From contig NZ_CP058907.1 in assembly GCF_013415845.1 (NCBI RefSeq), positions 2,604,001 through 2,668,000 of the forward strand: a stretch of DNA of 64,000 bases, given 5' to 3'. Positions within the stretch are counted from its first letter, which is position 1. Every line of letters begins with the position of its first letter. Below the pieces are notes generated by a model that was not told the DNA's origin, did no database searches, and worked only from the letters and a program-made list of their open reading frames with translations. This stretch comes from Rhodopseudomonas palustris. Lineage in GTDB: Bacteria; Pseudomonadota; Alphaproteobacteria; Rhizobiales; Xanthobacteraceae. Of this stretch, positions 1 to 9,274 are shown piece after piece. The position numbers and the translations under genes were made by a program.

Positions 1-804
1 GTCGTGCGCCTCGTGTTCGTCTTCGGCCTCGTGGTGCTCGTCGATCGGGAACGGCGCGTCCTCGGCGTAGTTCGCGCTGTCCTCGCCGTGGTCGTCGTCG
101 TGCGCGTCGGTTTCGTCGTGCGACGCCGCTGCCTGCGGGGCTTCGACCGGCGCGGGAGCCTCGGCAACCGCCGGCTGCTCGATCGTGACGGGCTCGGCCG
201 CAGCGCTCACCTGAGGCTCGGACGGAGCAGCTTCGGCGTGGGTGTGTTCGTGATCGGCGGCGTACTCGGCGTCGTGCTGCTCGGCGGTCTCACCCTCCGG
301 CAACTCGTGCATCAAGCGCTCGGCCTCGGCGTGAGCCCCGGCCTCGTGCGCCTCTTGATGGTCGGCAGCCTCGTGGGGCTGCTCGGCCGCGACGTCGGTA
401 GCGGCTTCGACGATCTCGCTCTGCACCCGCTCGCCGTTGTTGCGGCGGCGATGGCTGCGATGCCGCGACCGGCGGCGGCTGGAGCGCTGCTCGTTTTCTT
501 CTTCGGCTTCGCGGTGGGCGCGTTCGTCGGCTTCGATCAGGGCCTGCCGGTCGGCGACCGGGATTTGATAATAGTCGGGATGGATTTCGCTGAAGGCGAG
601 GAAGCCGTGGCGATTGCCGCCATATTCGATGAAAGCGGCTTGTAGCGAGGGTTCAACCCGGGTGACTTTTGCGAGATAGATATTGCCGCGGAGTTGTTTG
701 CGCTGGGCGGTTTCGAAATCAAACTCTTCGACGCGGTTGCCACGGACCACGACCACCCGGGTCTCTTCCGGGTGGGTGGCGTCGATCAGCATCTTGTTGG
801 CCAT
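1..804 (-). CDS. rne: Ribonuclease E, N-terminal part (runs off the left edge)
   Basis: Endoribonuclease of the RNA degradosome; only the first 268 residues lie in the window, so the 3' end is missing. The protein opens MANKMLIDATHPEETRVVVV, the typical RNase E/G start. The S1 RNA-binding domain begins near residue 37 (RGNIYLAKVTRVEPSLQAAF). After the S1 part containing GFLAFSEIHPDYYQIP it is interrupted by a long low-complexity insertion from about residue 85 to the window edge, first Arg/Ser/His-rich (SSRRRSRHRSHRRR), then Ala/Glu/His-rich. An insertion at this place is known in alphaproteobacterial RNase E. The ATG at 804 is preceded by a short purine-rich stretch. The gene is divergent from amiC across about 700 bp. 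The family assignment is firm; the length of the insertion cannot be judged here. Confidence 0.93.
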   Translation of the reverse strand, partial: MANKMLIDATHPEETRVVVVRGNRVEEFDFETAQRKQLRGNIYLAKVTRVEPSLQAAFIEYGGNRHGFLAFSEIHPDYYQIPVADRQALIEADERAHREAEEENEQRSSRRRSRHRSHRRRNNGERVQSEIVEAATDVAAEQPHEAADHQEAHEAGAHAEAERLMHELPEGETAEQHDAEYAADHEHTHAEAAPSEPQVSAAAEPVTIEQPAVAEAPAPVEAPQAAASHDETDAHDDDHGEDSANYAEDAPFPIDEHHEAEDEHEAHD

Positions 805-1504
805 TTTTCAACTCATGTCGGCGAAGCGCGCGCGAAACGGCTCGCGCAAGCAGCGCGGCCGGCAGACGCGACGGTCCACCTGATTCGGGGGTGAGGGGAA
901 GGCCGAAACGCATCGCGGTGTGCCGTGCCGGTCGGGGACCCGAGGCGACGCGCAAAGCGAAGCGAGAGCTTCGCGGCGGCGCGGCCTTTGCGTGGGTCGG
1001 ATTCGGCATCGCAGTCTGGCGCATTAAGCGTCGGCCCGTCTGAACAGGTGGCGGCTCGATCAGCCGCCGTGTTGTCTCGCTGATGGGCCGGCTCCGCGCC
1101 GAGGCGCTAAGCCGGAGTAGGGCATCCGGCGGGTGTGCCGAATGTAGCCGGTCATGAAGTGTTGAACCGTCCCTGGTACAAGAGAAGGCCCGGGGACGGA
1201 CGCCGTTCGGGCTGGGCCGGCACTCCTTGACCTGCCGCGCGCTGCGCTGGCTTGGAGGGGCCGGCAAAACGCAAAATCCGCCGGGTTTGGGATCGGGGAC
1301 TTAGCGCTGCACCGAGTGGCTGAACGCGACACAACCGGTAGTATAGACCGTCAGCAGTAAATACATACGTGGATTGGGTGGCGGTTGCAAGGTGAGCGTC
1401 GCGGCCCGGCAACACCCCGCAGGTTTCATCCCGAGCCACTTAAGGTCCGATTAACCGTGCAGTTCTATTGCGGTAGAACGACTTCCGGGAGGGTTGGGAT
1501 TCGT
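805..1504. other. Long divergent intergenic region rne/amiC with stem-loops
   Basis: About 700 bp with no convincing gene. It holds two strong inverted repeats on the rne side. One is a 7-bp stem closing a 4-nt loop at 957-974 (GCGAAGC / GCTTCGC), nested in an outer pairing 951-957 with 986-992. The other is a two-step hairpin at 1088-1115 (CCGGCT / AGCCGG outside, GCGCC / GGCGC inside). If rne is transcribed from the far side, for example near a TATACT-like element at 1340-1345 (minus strand), these would lie in a long 5' leader. E. coli rne has such a leader and autoregulates through it; for this organism that is inference. Confidence 0.45.
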
Positions 1505-2815
1505 TTGGCACGCCGCGCAAATCATTTTGTTTTGTACTGTGCAATCAGTGCGTGCGCTGCAGCATTTTTGTGCCTGGCGCCCTCCGCGCTGACGCCTGCC
1601 GTCGCCGAGACCGCTGCGCCCGCCGTCGCTCCTGTTCCGACGTCTTTTCCGATCGCTTCCGACGCCCGCATCGCCGGTGATGATCACCAGACCCGCCTGA
1701 TCGTCGATCTCGACGGGAAGGTGCCGCTTCGCGCCTTCGCGCTGGCCGACCCGTACCGCGTCGTCATCGATCTGCCGCAAGTCAATTTCCGGCTGCCGAA
1801 GGGCACCGGCGAAAGCGGGCGCGGCCTGATCAAGGCTTTCCGCTACGGCCTCGTGATGCCCGGCGGCTCGCGAATCGTGCTCGATCTCTCCGGGCCTGCC
1901 AAGATCGCCAAGGCCGAGATGCTCGATCCCGCCAACGGCCAACCCGGACGGATGGTGATCGATCTCGAGTCGATCGACCGCGCCGCCTTCATGCAGGCGC
2001 TGCAGACCGCCGAGAACGTCGCCGAATTGCGCCCGACGGTGGCCGGCACCGAGACCACCGCGACGGTGTCCCGGAGCGTGCCGCTGCCGAAGGTCGAGAC
2101 CGACGATCCTCGCCCGGTGGTGGTGATCGACCCCGGCCACGGCGGTATCGACAATGGCACCCAATCCGCCGATGGCGTTGCCGAGAAGACCATCGTGCTC
2201 GATTTCGCCGTCGCGCTGCGTGACCGGCTGGCGCAGCAGGGCAAATTCCGGGTGGTGCTGACCCGTGCCGACGATACCTTCATTCCGCTCGGAGACCGGG
2301 TGAAGATCGCACGCGAGCAGTCCGCCGCGCTGTTCGTCTCGATCCATGCCGACGCGCTGCCGCGACGGGAGGGCGACGCCCAGGGCGCCACCATTTACAC
2401 GCTGTCCGACAAGGCTTCCGACGCCGAAGCGCAGCGGCTGGCCGACGCCGAAAACAAGGCCGACGCGATCGGCGGCGTCAATCTTACCGAAGAGCCGACC
2501 GAGGTCGCCGATATCCTGATCGACCTGGCACAGCGCGAGACCAAGGCGTTTTCCAACCGATTCGCCCAGCAGCTGATGAAGGACATGAAGGCGACCACCC
2601 GGATGCATAAGCGGCCGATGAAGTCGGCCGGCTTCAGGGTGCTGAAGGCCCCCGACGTGCCCTCGGTGCTGATCGAGCTCGGCTACGTCTCCAACAAGGC
2701 CGATCTGCAGTACCTACTGTCTGAACAGTGGCGCAGCAAGACCGTTGGCGCGGTCGCCCAGGCGATCGATTCGTTCCTGAGCAAGCGCCTGGTGACCGCC
2801 GGTCCGCCGGGCTGA
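1505..2815 (+). CDS. amiC: N-acetylmuramoyl-L-alanine amidase with AMIN domain (AmiC-like)
   Basis: Zinc amidase cutting the bond between N-acetylmuramic acid and L-alanine in peptidoglycan, acting in the periplasm, typically during cell separation. The order is signal peptide, AMIN domain (about residues 50-160, targets the enzyme to septal peptidoglycan), then Amidase_3. Zinc ligands are the His of DPGHGG near residue 212, the Glu of AEKTIVLD, and the His of SIHAD near residue 279; the catalytic Glu is in VLIELGYVSN near residue 390. I chose the TTG at 1505 because GGGAGGG lies at 1487-1493 and the product then begins MARRANHFVLYC with a clean signal peptide. An in-frame GTG at 1457 and an upstream start at 1385 are alternatives. 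mrcA follows in the same direction. Confidence 0.88.
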   Translation: MARRANHFVLYCAISACAAAFLCLAPSALTPAVAETAAPAVAPVPTSFPIASDARIAGDDHQTRLIVDLDGKVPLRAFALADPYRVVIDLPQVNFRLPKGTGESGRGLIKAFRYGLVMPGGSRIVLDLSGPAKIAKAEMLDPANGQPGRMVIDLESIDRAAFMQALQTAENVAELRPTVAGTETTATVSRSVPLPKVETDDPRPVVVIDPGHGGIDNGTQSADGVAEKTIVLDFAVALRDRLAQQGKFRVVLTRADDTFIPLGDRVKIAREQSAALFVSIHADALPRREGDAQGATIYTLSDKASDAEAQRLADAENKADAIGGVNLTEEPTEVADILIDLAQRETKAFSNRFAQQLMKDMKATTRMHKRPMKSAGFRVLKAPDVPSVLIELGYVSNKADLQYLLSEQWRSKTVGAVAQAIDSFLSKRLVTAGPPG

Positions 2816-3034
2816 GGCGGCCATCAGCGGTGCGGGGACAGGCCTGGCCGGGCCCTAGTTTGGCCACAGCGTAAGTTCTATAAGAAGTCGATAAGACAGG
2901 CTGCCCGGTTCGCGAGGCGATTGCAGTTCGGGCCTCGCCCGGTGGCGCAAACCGCCCGGGTTGCGAACGGTGGCATTCTCGGTCAAGGGACATCCGCCGC
3001 GAGGCGCGGCCCTGGATGGAAACGGAACTCTCTG

Positions 3035-5533
3035 ATGCGCTTTCTGCTGCGTTTCTTCGGCTTCCTGTTCGCGGCCGGAACAATCGTGTTCCTGGTCGGC
3101 GTTGCAGCTGCCGCCGGGCTGATCTGGCATTTCTCCAAGGACCTGCCGGACTACTCGCAGCTGCAGGACTACGAACCGCCGGTGATGACGCGAATCCATG
3201 CGTCCGACGGATCGCTGCTCGCCGAATACGCCAAGGAGCGCCGGCTGTACCTGCCGATCCAGGCGGTGCCGAAGCTGGTGATCAACGCGTTCCTCGCCGC
3301 CGAAGACAAGAATTTCTACGAGCACGGCGGCATCGACTATCAGGGCATGGCGCGCGCCGCGCTGTTGTACGCGCAGAACATTGGCACCAACCGCCGGCCG
3401 CAGGGCGCCTCCACCATCACCCAGCAGGTCGCCAAGAACTTCCTTCTGACCAACGAGGTGTCGTTCACCCGCAAGATCAAGGAAGCCTTGCTGGCGATGC
3501 GGATCGAGCGCGCCTATTCCAAGGACAAGATCCTCGAGCTGTATCTCAACGAGATCTATCTGGGCCTCGGCGCCTACGGCATTGCCGCGGCTTCTCTGGT
3601 CTATTTCGACAAGTCGGTGAACGAACTGACGGTCGCGGAAGCGTCGTATCTGGCGGCGCTGCCGAAGGCGCCCGCAGCGCTGCACCCGATCCGCAACCAC
3701 GACCGCGCCGTCGAGCGCCGCAATTACGTGATCGACCGCCTGGTCGAGAACGGCTGGATCAACCAGGCCGACGCCGACAAGGCGCGCAAGTCGCCGCTCA
3801 CCGTCACCAACCGTGGCAACGCCGCGCACACCTTCGCGGGCGAATACTTCGCCGAAGAAGTCCGCCGCGACATCTTCGAGCGCTACGGCGAGAAGAAGCT
3901 GTACGAGGGCGGCCTGTCGGTGCGCACCACGCTTGATCCGAAGCTGCAGATCGAAGCGCGCAAGACCATGGTCGCGGGCCTCGTCCGGTTCGATGAAGCG
4001 CGCGGCTGGCGCGGGCCGGTCACCAAGCTGGAAATCGCCGGCGACTGGGGCGTCAAGCTCGCCGACGTGAAAGCGCTCGCCGACATCACGCCGTGGCGGA
4101 TGGCGGTGGTGCTGGAGACCTCCGACCAATCCGCGCGGATCGGACTTCAGCCCGGCCGCGAACTCGGCGGCGCGATCTCCAAGCAGCGCGAGACCGGTCT
4201 GGTCACGCTCGAAGGCGTCAAATGGGCCAAGCCGGCCGCCGGCCCGTCGCGCGGCAAGACCCCGCGCACGGTGTCGGAAGTGCTGTCGCCGGGCGAGGTG
4301 ATCTATGTCGACCCGCTGCTCGACAAGGACGGCAAGGCAATCGAGGGCCAGTACCGCCTGCGGCAGCTGCCGGAAGTGTCCGGCGCGATGGTGGTGATGG
4401 ACCCGCTGACCGGCCGCGTGCTGGCGATGGTCGGCGGCTTCTCGTTCGACCAGAGCCAGTTCAACCGCGCCACTCAGGCGTATCGGCAGCCGGGTTCGTC
4501 GTTCAAGCCGCTGGTGTATTCGGCGGCGATGGACAACGGCTACACCCCGTCGACGGTGGTGATCGACGCCCCGATCGAAATCGACCAGGGGCAGGGCGTC
4601 GGCGTGTGGCGTCCTGAGAACTACTCGACCGGCAAGTATTACGGCCCGACCACGCTGCGCAACGCGCTGCAGCGCTCGCTCAACACAGTGACGGTGCGGC
4701 TGGCGCAGGACATCGGCATGCCGTTGATCGGCGAATACGCCAAGCGGTTCGGCGTCTATGACGACCTGCCGAACTATCTGTCGTATGCGCTCGGCGCCGG
4801 TGAAACCACGGTGATGCGGATGGTCACCGCCTATTCGATGTTCGCCAATGGCGGACGGCGGGTGAAGGCGACGCTGATCGACCGCATCCAGGACCGCTAC
4901 GGCCACACCATCTTCAAGCACGATCAGCGCGAATGCCGCGGCTGCGAAGCGCCCAACGGCTGGAAGAACCAGCCGGAGCCTCAGCTCGTCGACCGCCGCG
5001 AGCAGGTGCTCGATCCGATGACCGCTTACCAGATCACGTCGATGATGGAAGGCGTGGTTCAGGCCGGCACCGCGACGGTGCTGCGCGAGGTCGGCAAGCC
5101 GATCGCCGGCAAGACCGGCACCACCAACGACGAGAAGGACGCCTGGTTCATCGGCTTCTCGCCGGACCTCGTTTGCGGCGTCTATATCGGCTACGACAAG
5201 CCGCGCAATCTCGGCCGCGGCGCGACCGGCGGCCATCTCGCGGCGCCGATCGCCAAGGACTTCTTCAAGCTCGCGCTCGCCGAGAAGCCCGCGGTGCCGT
5301 TCCGCGTGCCGGCCGGCATCAAGCTGGTCCGGGTCGACGCCAAGAGCGGCATGCGGGCCGGCCCGGGCGACGGCCGCACCATCCTCGAGGCGTTCAAGCC
5401 TGGCACCGCGCCGCCGGACAATTACGCGGTGATCGGCGTCGCCGACGCCGACGCGCGCCAGCAGCAGCAACAGCAGATGGCGCCGCCGGACGATCGCGGC
5501 TTCATGCGGCCGGGCACTGGCGGGCTGTACTAG
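3035..5533 (+). CDS. mrcA: Penicillin-binding protein 1A (bifunctional transglycosylase/transpeptidase)
   Basis: Class A PBP that polymerises glycan strands and cross-links peptides at the inner membrane. It has 832 residues with an N-terminal membrane anchor (FLLRFFGFLFAAGTIVFLVG), then a GT51 glycosyltransferase domain with the catalytic Glu in AAEDKNFYEHGG (about residue 90) and the GASTITQQVAKN motif (about 125). The transpeptidase domain carries SSFK (nucleophile Ser near 488), SLN (near 547) and KTGTTN (near 693). The tail is Gln-rich. The ATG at 3035 follows a purine-rich GGAAACGGAACTC leader and starts directly before the membrane segment; an upstream in-frame start at 2921 would add residues unlike the family. 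The gene ends in a perfect hairpin. It sits downstream of another peptidoglycan enzyme gene, amiC. Confidence 0.95.
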   Translation: MRFLLRFFGFLFAAGTIVFLVGVAAAAGLIWHFSKDLPDYSQLQDYEPPVMTRIHASDGSLLAEYAKERRLYLPIQAVPKLVINAFLAAEDKNFYEHGGIDYQGMARAALLYAQNIGTNRRPQGASTITQQVAKNFLLTNEVSFTRKIKEALLAMRIERAYSKDKILELYLNEIYLGLGAYGIAAASLVYFDKSVNELTVAEASYLAALPKAPAALHPIRNHDRAVERRNYVIDRLVENGWINQADADKARKSPLTVTNRGNAAHTFAGEYFAEEVRRDIFERYGEKKLYEGGLSVRTTLDPKLQIEARKTMVAGLVRFDEARGWRGPVTKLEIAGDWGVKLADVKALADITPWRMAVVLETSDQSARIGLQPGRELGGAISKQRETGLVTLEGVKWAKPAAGPSRGKTPRTVSEVLSPGEVIYVDPLLDKDGKAIEGQYRLRQLPEVSGAMVVMDPLTGRVLAMVGGFSFDQSQFNRATQAYRQPGSSFKPLVYSAAMDNGYTPSTVVIDAPIEIDQGQGVGVWRPENYSTGKYYGPTTLRNALQRSLNTVTVRLAQDIGMPLIGEYAKRFGVYDDLPNYLSYALGAGETTVMRMVTAYSMFANGGRRVKATLIDRIQDRYGHTIFKHDQRECRGCEAPNGWKNQPEPQLVDRREQVLDPMTAYQITSMMEGVVQAGTATVLREVGKPIAGKTGTTNDEKDAWFIGFSPDLVCGVYIGYDKPRNLGRGATGGHLAAPIAKDFFKLALAEKPAVPFRVPAGIKLVRVDAKSGMRAGPGDGRTILEAFKPGTAPPDNYAVIGVADADARQQQQQQMAPPDDRGFMRPGTGGLY

Positions 5534-5541
5534 CCCACGGC

Positions 5542-5571
5542 CAATCGCCGCGTGGTTGATCGCGGCGATTG
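5542..5571 (+). terminator. Hairpin after mrcA
   Basis: Perfect 11-bp inverted repeat, CAATCGCCGCG and CGCGGCGATTG, around an 8-nt loop, 9 bp after the mrcA stop codon. It is followed by GCTTTG-like sequence rather than a clean T run, so it is a probable but not textbook intrinsic terminator separating mrcA from prfB. Confidence 0.6.
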
Positions 5572-5650
5572 CGCTTTGCCGCCGCGACCGCTAAATCGCC
5601 TTCATCATTGATGCGGCCACGAGGGCCGCGTCTCCGCCATCAGAGTTTCC

Positions 5651-6782
5651 ATGCGCGCAGAAATCGAACGCCTCGTCGAAGAGATCAAGCAGTCAGTCGG
5701 GCTGCTGAGGAGGCATCTTTGACGTCGATCAGTCGACCGTCCGCCTCGCGGAGCTGAACAAGCTCGCCGAGGATCCCGACCTCTGGAACGATCCGCAGAA
5801 GGCCCAGAAGCTGATGCAGGAGCGCACCTCGCTTGAGGATTCGCTCACCGGCATCGGCAAGGTCGAGCGTGAGCTGACCGACAATATCGAGATGATCGAA
5901 CTCGGCGAAGCCGAGGGCGACGAAGGCATCGTCAAGGAAGCCGAGGATGCGCTCAAGGCGCTGAAGAAGGAAGTGGCGCGCCGCGAGCTGGAAGCGCTGC
6001 TGTCCGGCGAAGCCGATCGCTTCGACACCTATCTCGAAGTCCACGCCGGCGCCGGCGGCACCGAAAGCCAGGACTGGGCCTCGATGCTGCTGCGGATGTA
6101 CGTCCGCTGGGCCGAGAAGCACGGCTTCAAGATCGAGTATCTCGAAGAGTCCGAGGGCGAAGAGGCGGGGATCAAATCGGCGACGATTCAGATCTCCGGC
6201 CACAACGCCTATGGCTGGCTGAAGACCGAAGCCGGCGTGCATCGCCTGGTGCGGATCTCGCCGTTCGACTCCAACGCCCGTCGGCACACCTCGTTCTCGT
6301 CGGTTCAGATTTTCCCGGTGATCGACAATTCGATCAAGATCGACATCGCCGAGTCCGACGTCCGCGTCGATACGATGCGCTCCGGCGGCGCCGGCGGTCA
6401 GCACGTCAACAAGACCGAATCCGCGGTGCGCCTGACCCACATCCCGACCGGCGTCGCGGTGGTCTGTCAGGCCGGCCGCTCGCAGCACAAGAACCGCGCC
6501 CAGGCGTGGGACATGTTGCGCGCCCGCCTGTACGAGATCGAACTGAAGAAGCGCGAGGAGCAGGCCGCCGCCGATCAGGCCGCCAAGACCGAGATAGGCT
6601 GGGGCCATCAGATCCGCTCTTACGTGCTGCAGCCGTATCAGATGGTCAAAGACCTTCGCACCGGCGTGCAGACCTCGGACACCGCCGGCGTGCTCGACGG
6701 CGATCTCGACGAGTTCATGGCCGCCACCCTGGCCCAGCGCGCCTTCGGCGGCGGACCGGGCGCGATCGAGGATGTCGACTAA
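5651..6782 (+). CDS. prfB: Peptide chain release factor 2, made by programmed +1 frameshift (5651-5719 joined to 5721-6782)
   Basis: Release factor that reads UGA and UAA stop codons and triggers peptide release on the ribosome. The first 23 codons run from the ATG at 5651 to CTT 5717-5719 and meet an in-frame TGA at 5720-5722. Translation continues in the +1 frame from GAC 5721-5723 to TAA 6780-6782, giving 376 residues. The SPF stop-codon recognition tripeptide is near residue 203 (VRISPFDSN) and the GGQ catalytic motif near 248 ([13 protein letters not shown]), close to their E. coli positions. The first part alone is only 23 residues; an internal start at 5814 would lose the N-terminal helix. 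The shift site is listed separately. The next gene starts 6 bp after the stop. Confidence 0.95.
5708..5723 (+). promoter_or_regulatory. prfB: prfB programmed +1 frameshift site
   Basis: AGGAGG (5708-5713) works as an internal Shine-Dalgarno, followed by a 3-nt spacer and the slippery CTT TGA C (5717-5723). The arrangement and spacing equal those of E. coli prfB (AGGGGG-3 nt-CTTTGAC). When RF2 is scarce the ribosome pauses at UGA and slips +1, so RF2 autoregulates its own synthesis. Confidence 0.95.
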
Positions 6783-6788
6783 GCAGCG

Positions 6789-7682
6789 ATGGCGGGCGTT
6801 CCCCAAACCCGCGTCGCCTTCATCGGCCTCGGCAAGATGGGCCACGGCATGGCCGGCCGGCTGCTCGAAGCCGGCTTCGACGTCGCGGTGTGGAATCGCA
6901 GCAAGGCCAAGGCGGACGACCTGATCCGCCGCGGCGCGCGATGGGCTGATAGCCCGGCTGAAGCAGCGCGCGACGCGCGCGCCATCCTCACAATGGTCGC
7001 CGACGATGCTGTCTCGCAGGCGGTGTGGCTCGGCCCCGATGGCGCGGCGACGACCGCCGCCGCAGGGACGCTGGCGATGGAATGCTCGACGGTGTCGCAT
7101 CGGCATGCGCTCGATATGGCTGCTACGCTCCGTGCGCGAGGCCTCGTCTATATCGATTGTCCGGTGACCGGACTTCCCGACGCTGCAGCGCGCGGCGAGC
7201 TGACGCTGCTGATCGGCGCTGAGCCGGCCGACCTCGATCAGGCCCGGCCGTTTCTCGCGCCGCTGAGCCAGACGATCCGCCATTTCGGCCCGGTCGGTGC
7301 CGGCACGGTCTACAAGCTGATCAACAATCTGATGGGCGCGATCCAGATCGCCGGCATCGCCGAGGGCATCGCGATCGCCGAACAGGCCGGCCTCGACATG
7401 GCGCTGGTGCGCGAGGCGCTCCTCAGCAGCGTAGTGGCAAGTCCTCAGGTGCTGCGCCATGCGCCCCGCATGATCGCCCGCGACTTCAGCAATCCGACCT
7501 TCACCGCTGCGCTCCGGCACAAGGATGCGCGCTATGCGGCCGCACTCGCCGAGACGCTGCGACTGGAACTGCCGTTGTCGCGTGCCGCGGTGGCAAGTTA
7601 CGCGCGCGCGACCGATGCGGCGGTGGACGACGATGAGGGCAGGATCGTCGAAGTGGTGTCGAAGCCGAATCCGCGCGACTAA
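6789..7682 (+). CDS. NAD(P)-dependent beta-hydroxyacid dehydrogenase (HIBADH family)
   Basis: 297 residues of the 3-hydroxyisobutyrate / 6-phosphogluconate / tartronate-semialdehyde reductase family. The Rossmann motif GLGKMGHGMA occupies residues 13-22. The substrate-binding block CPVTGLPDAAARGELTLL and the catalytic-Lys helix (GAGTVYKLINNLMG, Lys near 176) are present, so it should be active. The usual substrate-loop signature DAPVSGG is changed to DCPVTGL, hence the substrate cannot be named. It starts 6 bp after prfB and is probably cotranscribed with it. Alternatives are 3-hydroxyisobutyrate dehydrogenase or glyoxylate/succinic semialdehyde reductase. Confidence 0.85.
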   Translation: MAGVPQTRVAFIGLGKMGHGMAGRLLEAGFDVAVWNRSKAKADDLIRRGARWADSPAEAARDARAILTMVADDAVSQAVWLGPDGAATTAAAGTLAMECSTVSHRHALDMAATLRARGLVYIDCPVTGLPDAAARGELTLLIGAEPADLDQARPFLAPLSQTIRHFGPVGAGTVYKLINNLMGAIQIAGIAEGIAIAEQAGLDMALVREALLSSVVASPQVLRHAPRMIARDFSNPTFTAALRHKDARYAAALAETLRLELPLSRAAVASYARATDAAVDDDEGRIVEVVSKPNPRD

Positions 7683-7808
7683 CCGGCGGCGCGACGGCTT
7701 GATCGGTTAACCCTTCGCGGTGCAAGCGCTGATCGCCACCGCGCTGCGGATCATCGACGGCCGTGCTGTCGCGAGGCTGCAGCTGCGGCGCTGGCGGAGC
7801 GAACGATC

Positions 7809-9179
7809 CTAACCCGCGCCCGCCAGCCGCACGCCGGCGCGCAGGAATTTCTGCGGGTCGACGGCTTCGCCATCAATGCGGGTTTCGTAGTGCAGATGCG
7901 GGCCGGTGGATCGGCCGGTGGAGCCGACTTCGCCGATCACCTGGCCGATCTGGATGCTCTGGCCGACCTTGGCGATGATCTTCGACAGGTGGCCGTAACG
8001 GGTCGACAGGCCGTTGCCGTGGTCGATCTCGACCATCTGGCCGTAGCCGCCCTGCCATCCGGCATTCACCACCTTACCGACCGCGGTGGCGCGGACCGGA
8101 TCGCCGCTGGAGGCGCGGAAGTCGAGCCCGGTGTGCATCGCCGGACGGCCGAGGAACGGATCGGAGCGGACGCCGAAGCCCGAGGAGAACTCGACTTCGC
8201 CGAGCACCGGCTTGCGATACGGCACCAGGGCGAGGGCGCGGTTGAGGCGTTCGAACTGCGAGCGGCTGATGTAGATCCGGTACAGCTGCCGATCGAACGC
8301 GCTGGCGTTGGCGCCCGGCTGTTTCACCGGCACGAACGGGCCGCCGACCGCGGCGCGCGGCGCGGAGGCTTCGATGCCGCGGGCGTCGAGGCCGAGATCG
8401 GTCAGCACGCCGCGCATCCGGCGCGCGCGCGACTCGAAGCTCTCTTCGACCGCGCCGAGCGAGGCGACCTGGCGGCGCTCGACCTGATCGAGCGAGGTCT
8501 GCAGCCGCATCAGGACGCTCTCGACGCCCTGGCTCTTGGCGAATTGGGTCGGCGCCTGTTCAAGCGCCGACGGCGACGTTCGCGATTCCAGCCGCGCCTC
8601 GCGGTCCGGCGGAGCGACGAAGATCACGGTGTCGTTGATCGGCGACGGCTTCGGCCGGCTGCTAGTCTCGGCTTCGAACGACGGCGTACGGGTCGGCTTG
8701 ATGCTGCCGGTGGCGCCGACGTCGGGCAGGGCGCTGAGCGCGCCGGCGCGCGACTCCAGCAGCGACTGCCGCCGCATGATCTGTTCGAGCTTCTGATCGA
8801 ACTGCTCCTGGTCGAGCAGCTGCCGGCTGGTGGTGCGATCGACCTTGGCACGCAGCTCGGCGATGCGGTCCTCATACGCGTATTGCATCTCGGCCTGGCG
8901 GGCGATCAGCCGCGTCAGTACGTCGTCACGGAAGGTGAAGTACGTGGCGGTCGCCGCGCTCCAGCAGCCGAGTAGCACGATGCTGCCGACCACGATCCAG
9001 AACAGCACCGGCCCGATCCGCACCTGACGGCCGGCATGCGCGATGGTGTAGCTGTTACCGGTCGGTGCCGGCCGCTGAGGCGGACGTGCCGGGCGTGGCG
9101 CCGCCGGCCGGGGCGCCTGGACTTGTTGGTGGCCGTGGGGGTGAATCGCTGCGGATGGGTGGCCGGAACGGTACGACAT
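7809..9179 (-). CDS. M23 family metallopeptidase, membrane-anchored
   Basis: 456 residues: a Pro/His/Gln-rich cytoplasmic N-terminus (1-45), one membrane segment (about 57-83, VLFWIVVGSIVLLGCW), a coiled-coil stretch (about 95-150, rich in Glu/Arg/Leu/Gln), a variable linker, and a C-terminal LytM/M23 domain. Zinc and catalytic residues are intact: HTGLDF (His...Asp) and GPHLHYE (HxH). That makes it a candidate active endopeptidase cutting peptidoglycan cross-links, unlike EnvC/NlpD-type degenerate activators. The architecture (one TM, coiled coil, M23) resembles MepM/DipM-like envelope proteins. The bcp gene lies upstream on the same strand, 95 bp away. Confidence 0.9.
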   Translation of the reverse strand: MSYRSGHPSAAIHPHGHQQVQAPRPAAPRPARPPQRPAPTGNSYTIAHAGRQVRIGPVLFWIVVGSIVLLGCWSAATATYFTFRDDVLTRLIARQAEMQYAYEDRIAELRAKVDRTTSRQLLDQEQFDQKLEQIMRRQSLLESRAGALSALPDVGATGSIKPTRTPSFEAETSSRPKPSPINDTVIFVAPPDREARLESRTSPSALEQAPTQFAKSQGVESVLMRLQTSLDQVERRQVASLGAVEESFESRARRMRGVLTDLGLDARGIEASAPRAAVGGPFVPVKQPGANASAFDRQLYRIYISRSQFERLNRALALVPYRKPVLGEVEFSSGFGVRSDPFLGRPAMHTGLDFRASSGDPVRATAVGKVVNAGWQGGYGQMVEIDHGNGLSTRYGHLSKIIAKVGQSIQIGQVIGEVGSTGRSTGPHLHYETRIDGEAVDPQKFLRAGVRLAGAG

Positions 9180-9274
9180 CGGAACTCCCGCGCCGAACGG
9201 AACTCGTCACGGTTCCGCTCAAGACGCGGTGCGATTTGACCCCTGCATGGTTAATTTTCAGAAAATGAAAACTA

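Noticed and set aside
2855..5470. Very long open frame antisense to mrcA
   Set aside because: It is a high-GC shadow in register with PBP1A codons; the translation is His/Arg/Leu low complexity with no family resemblance.
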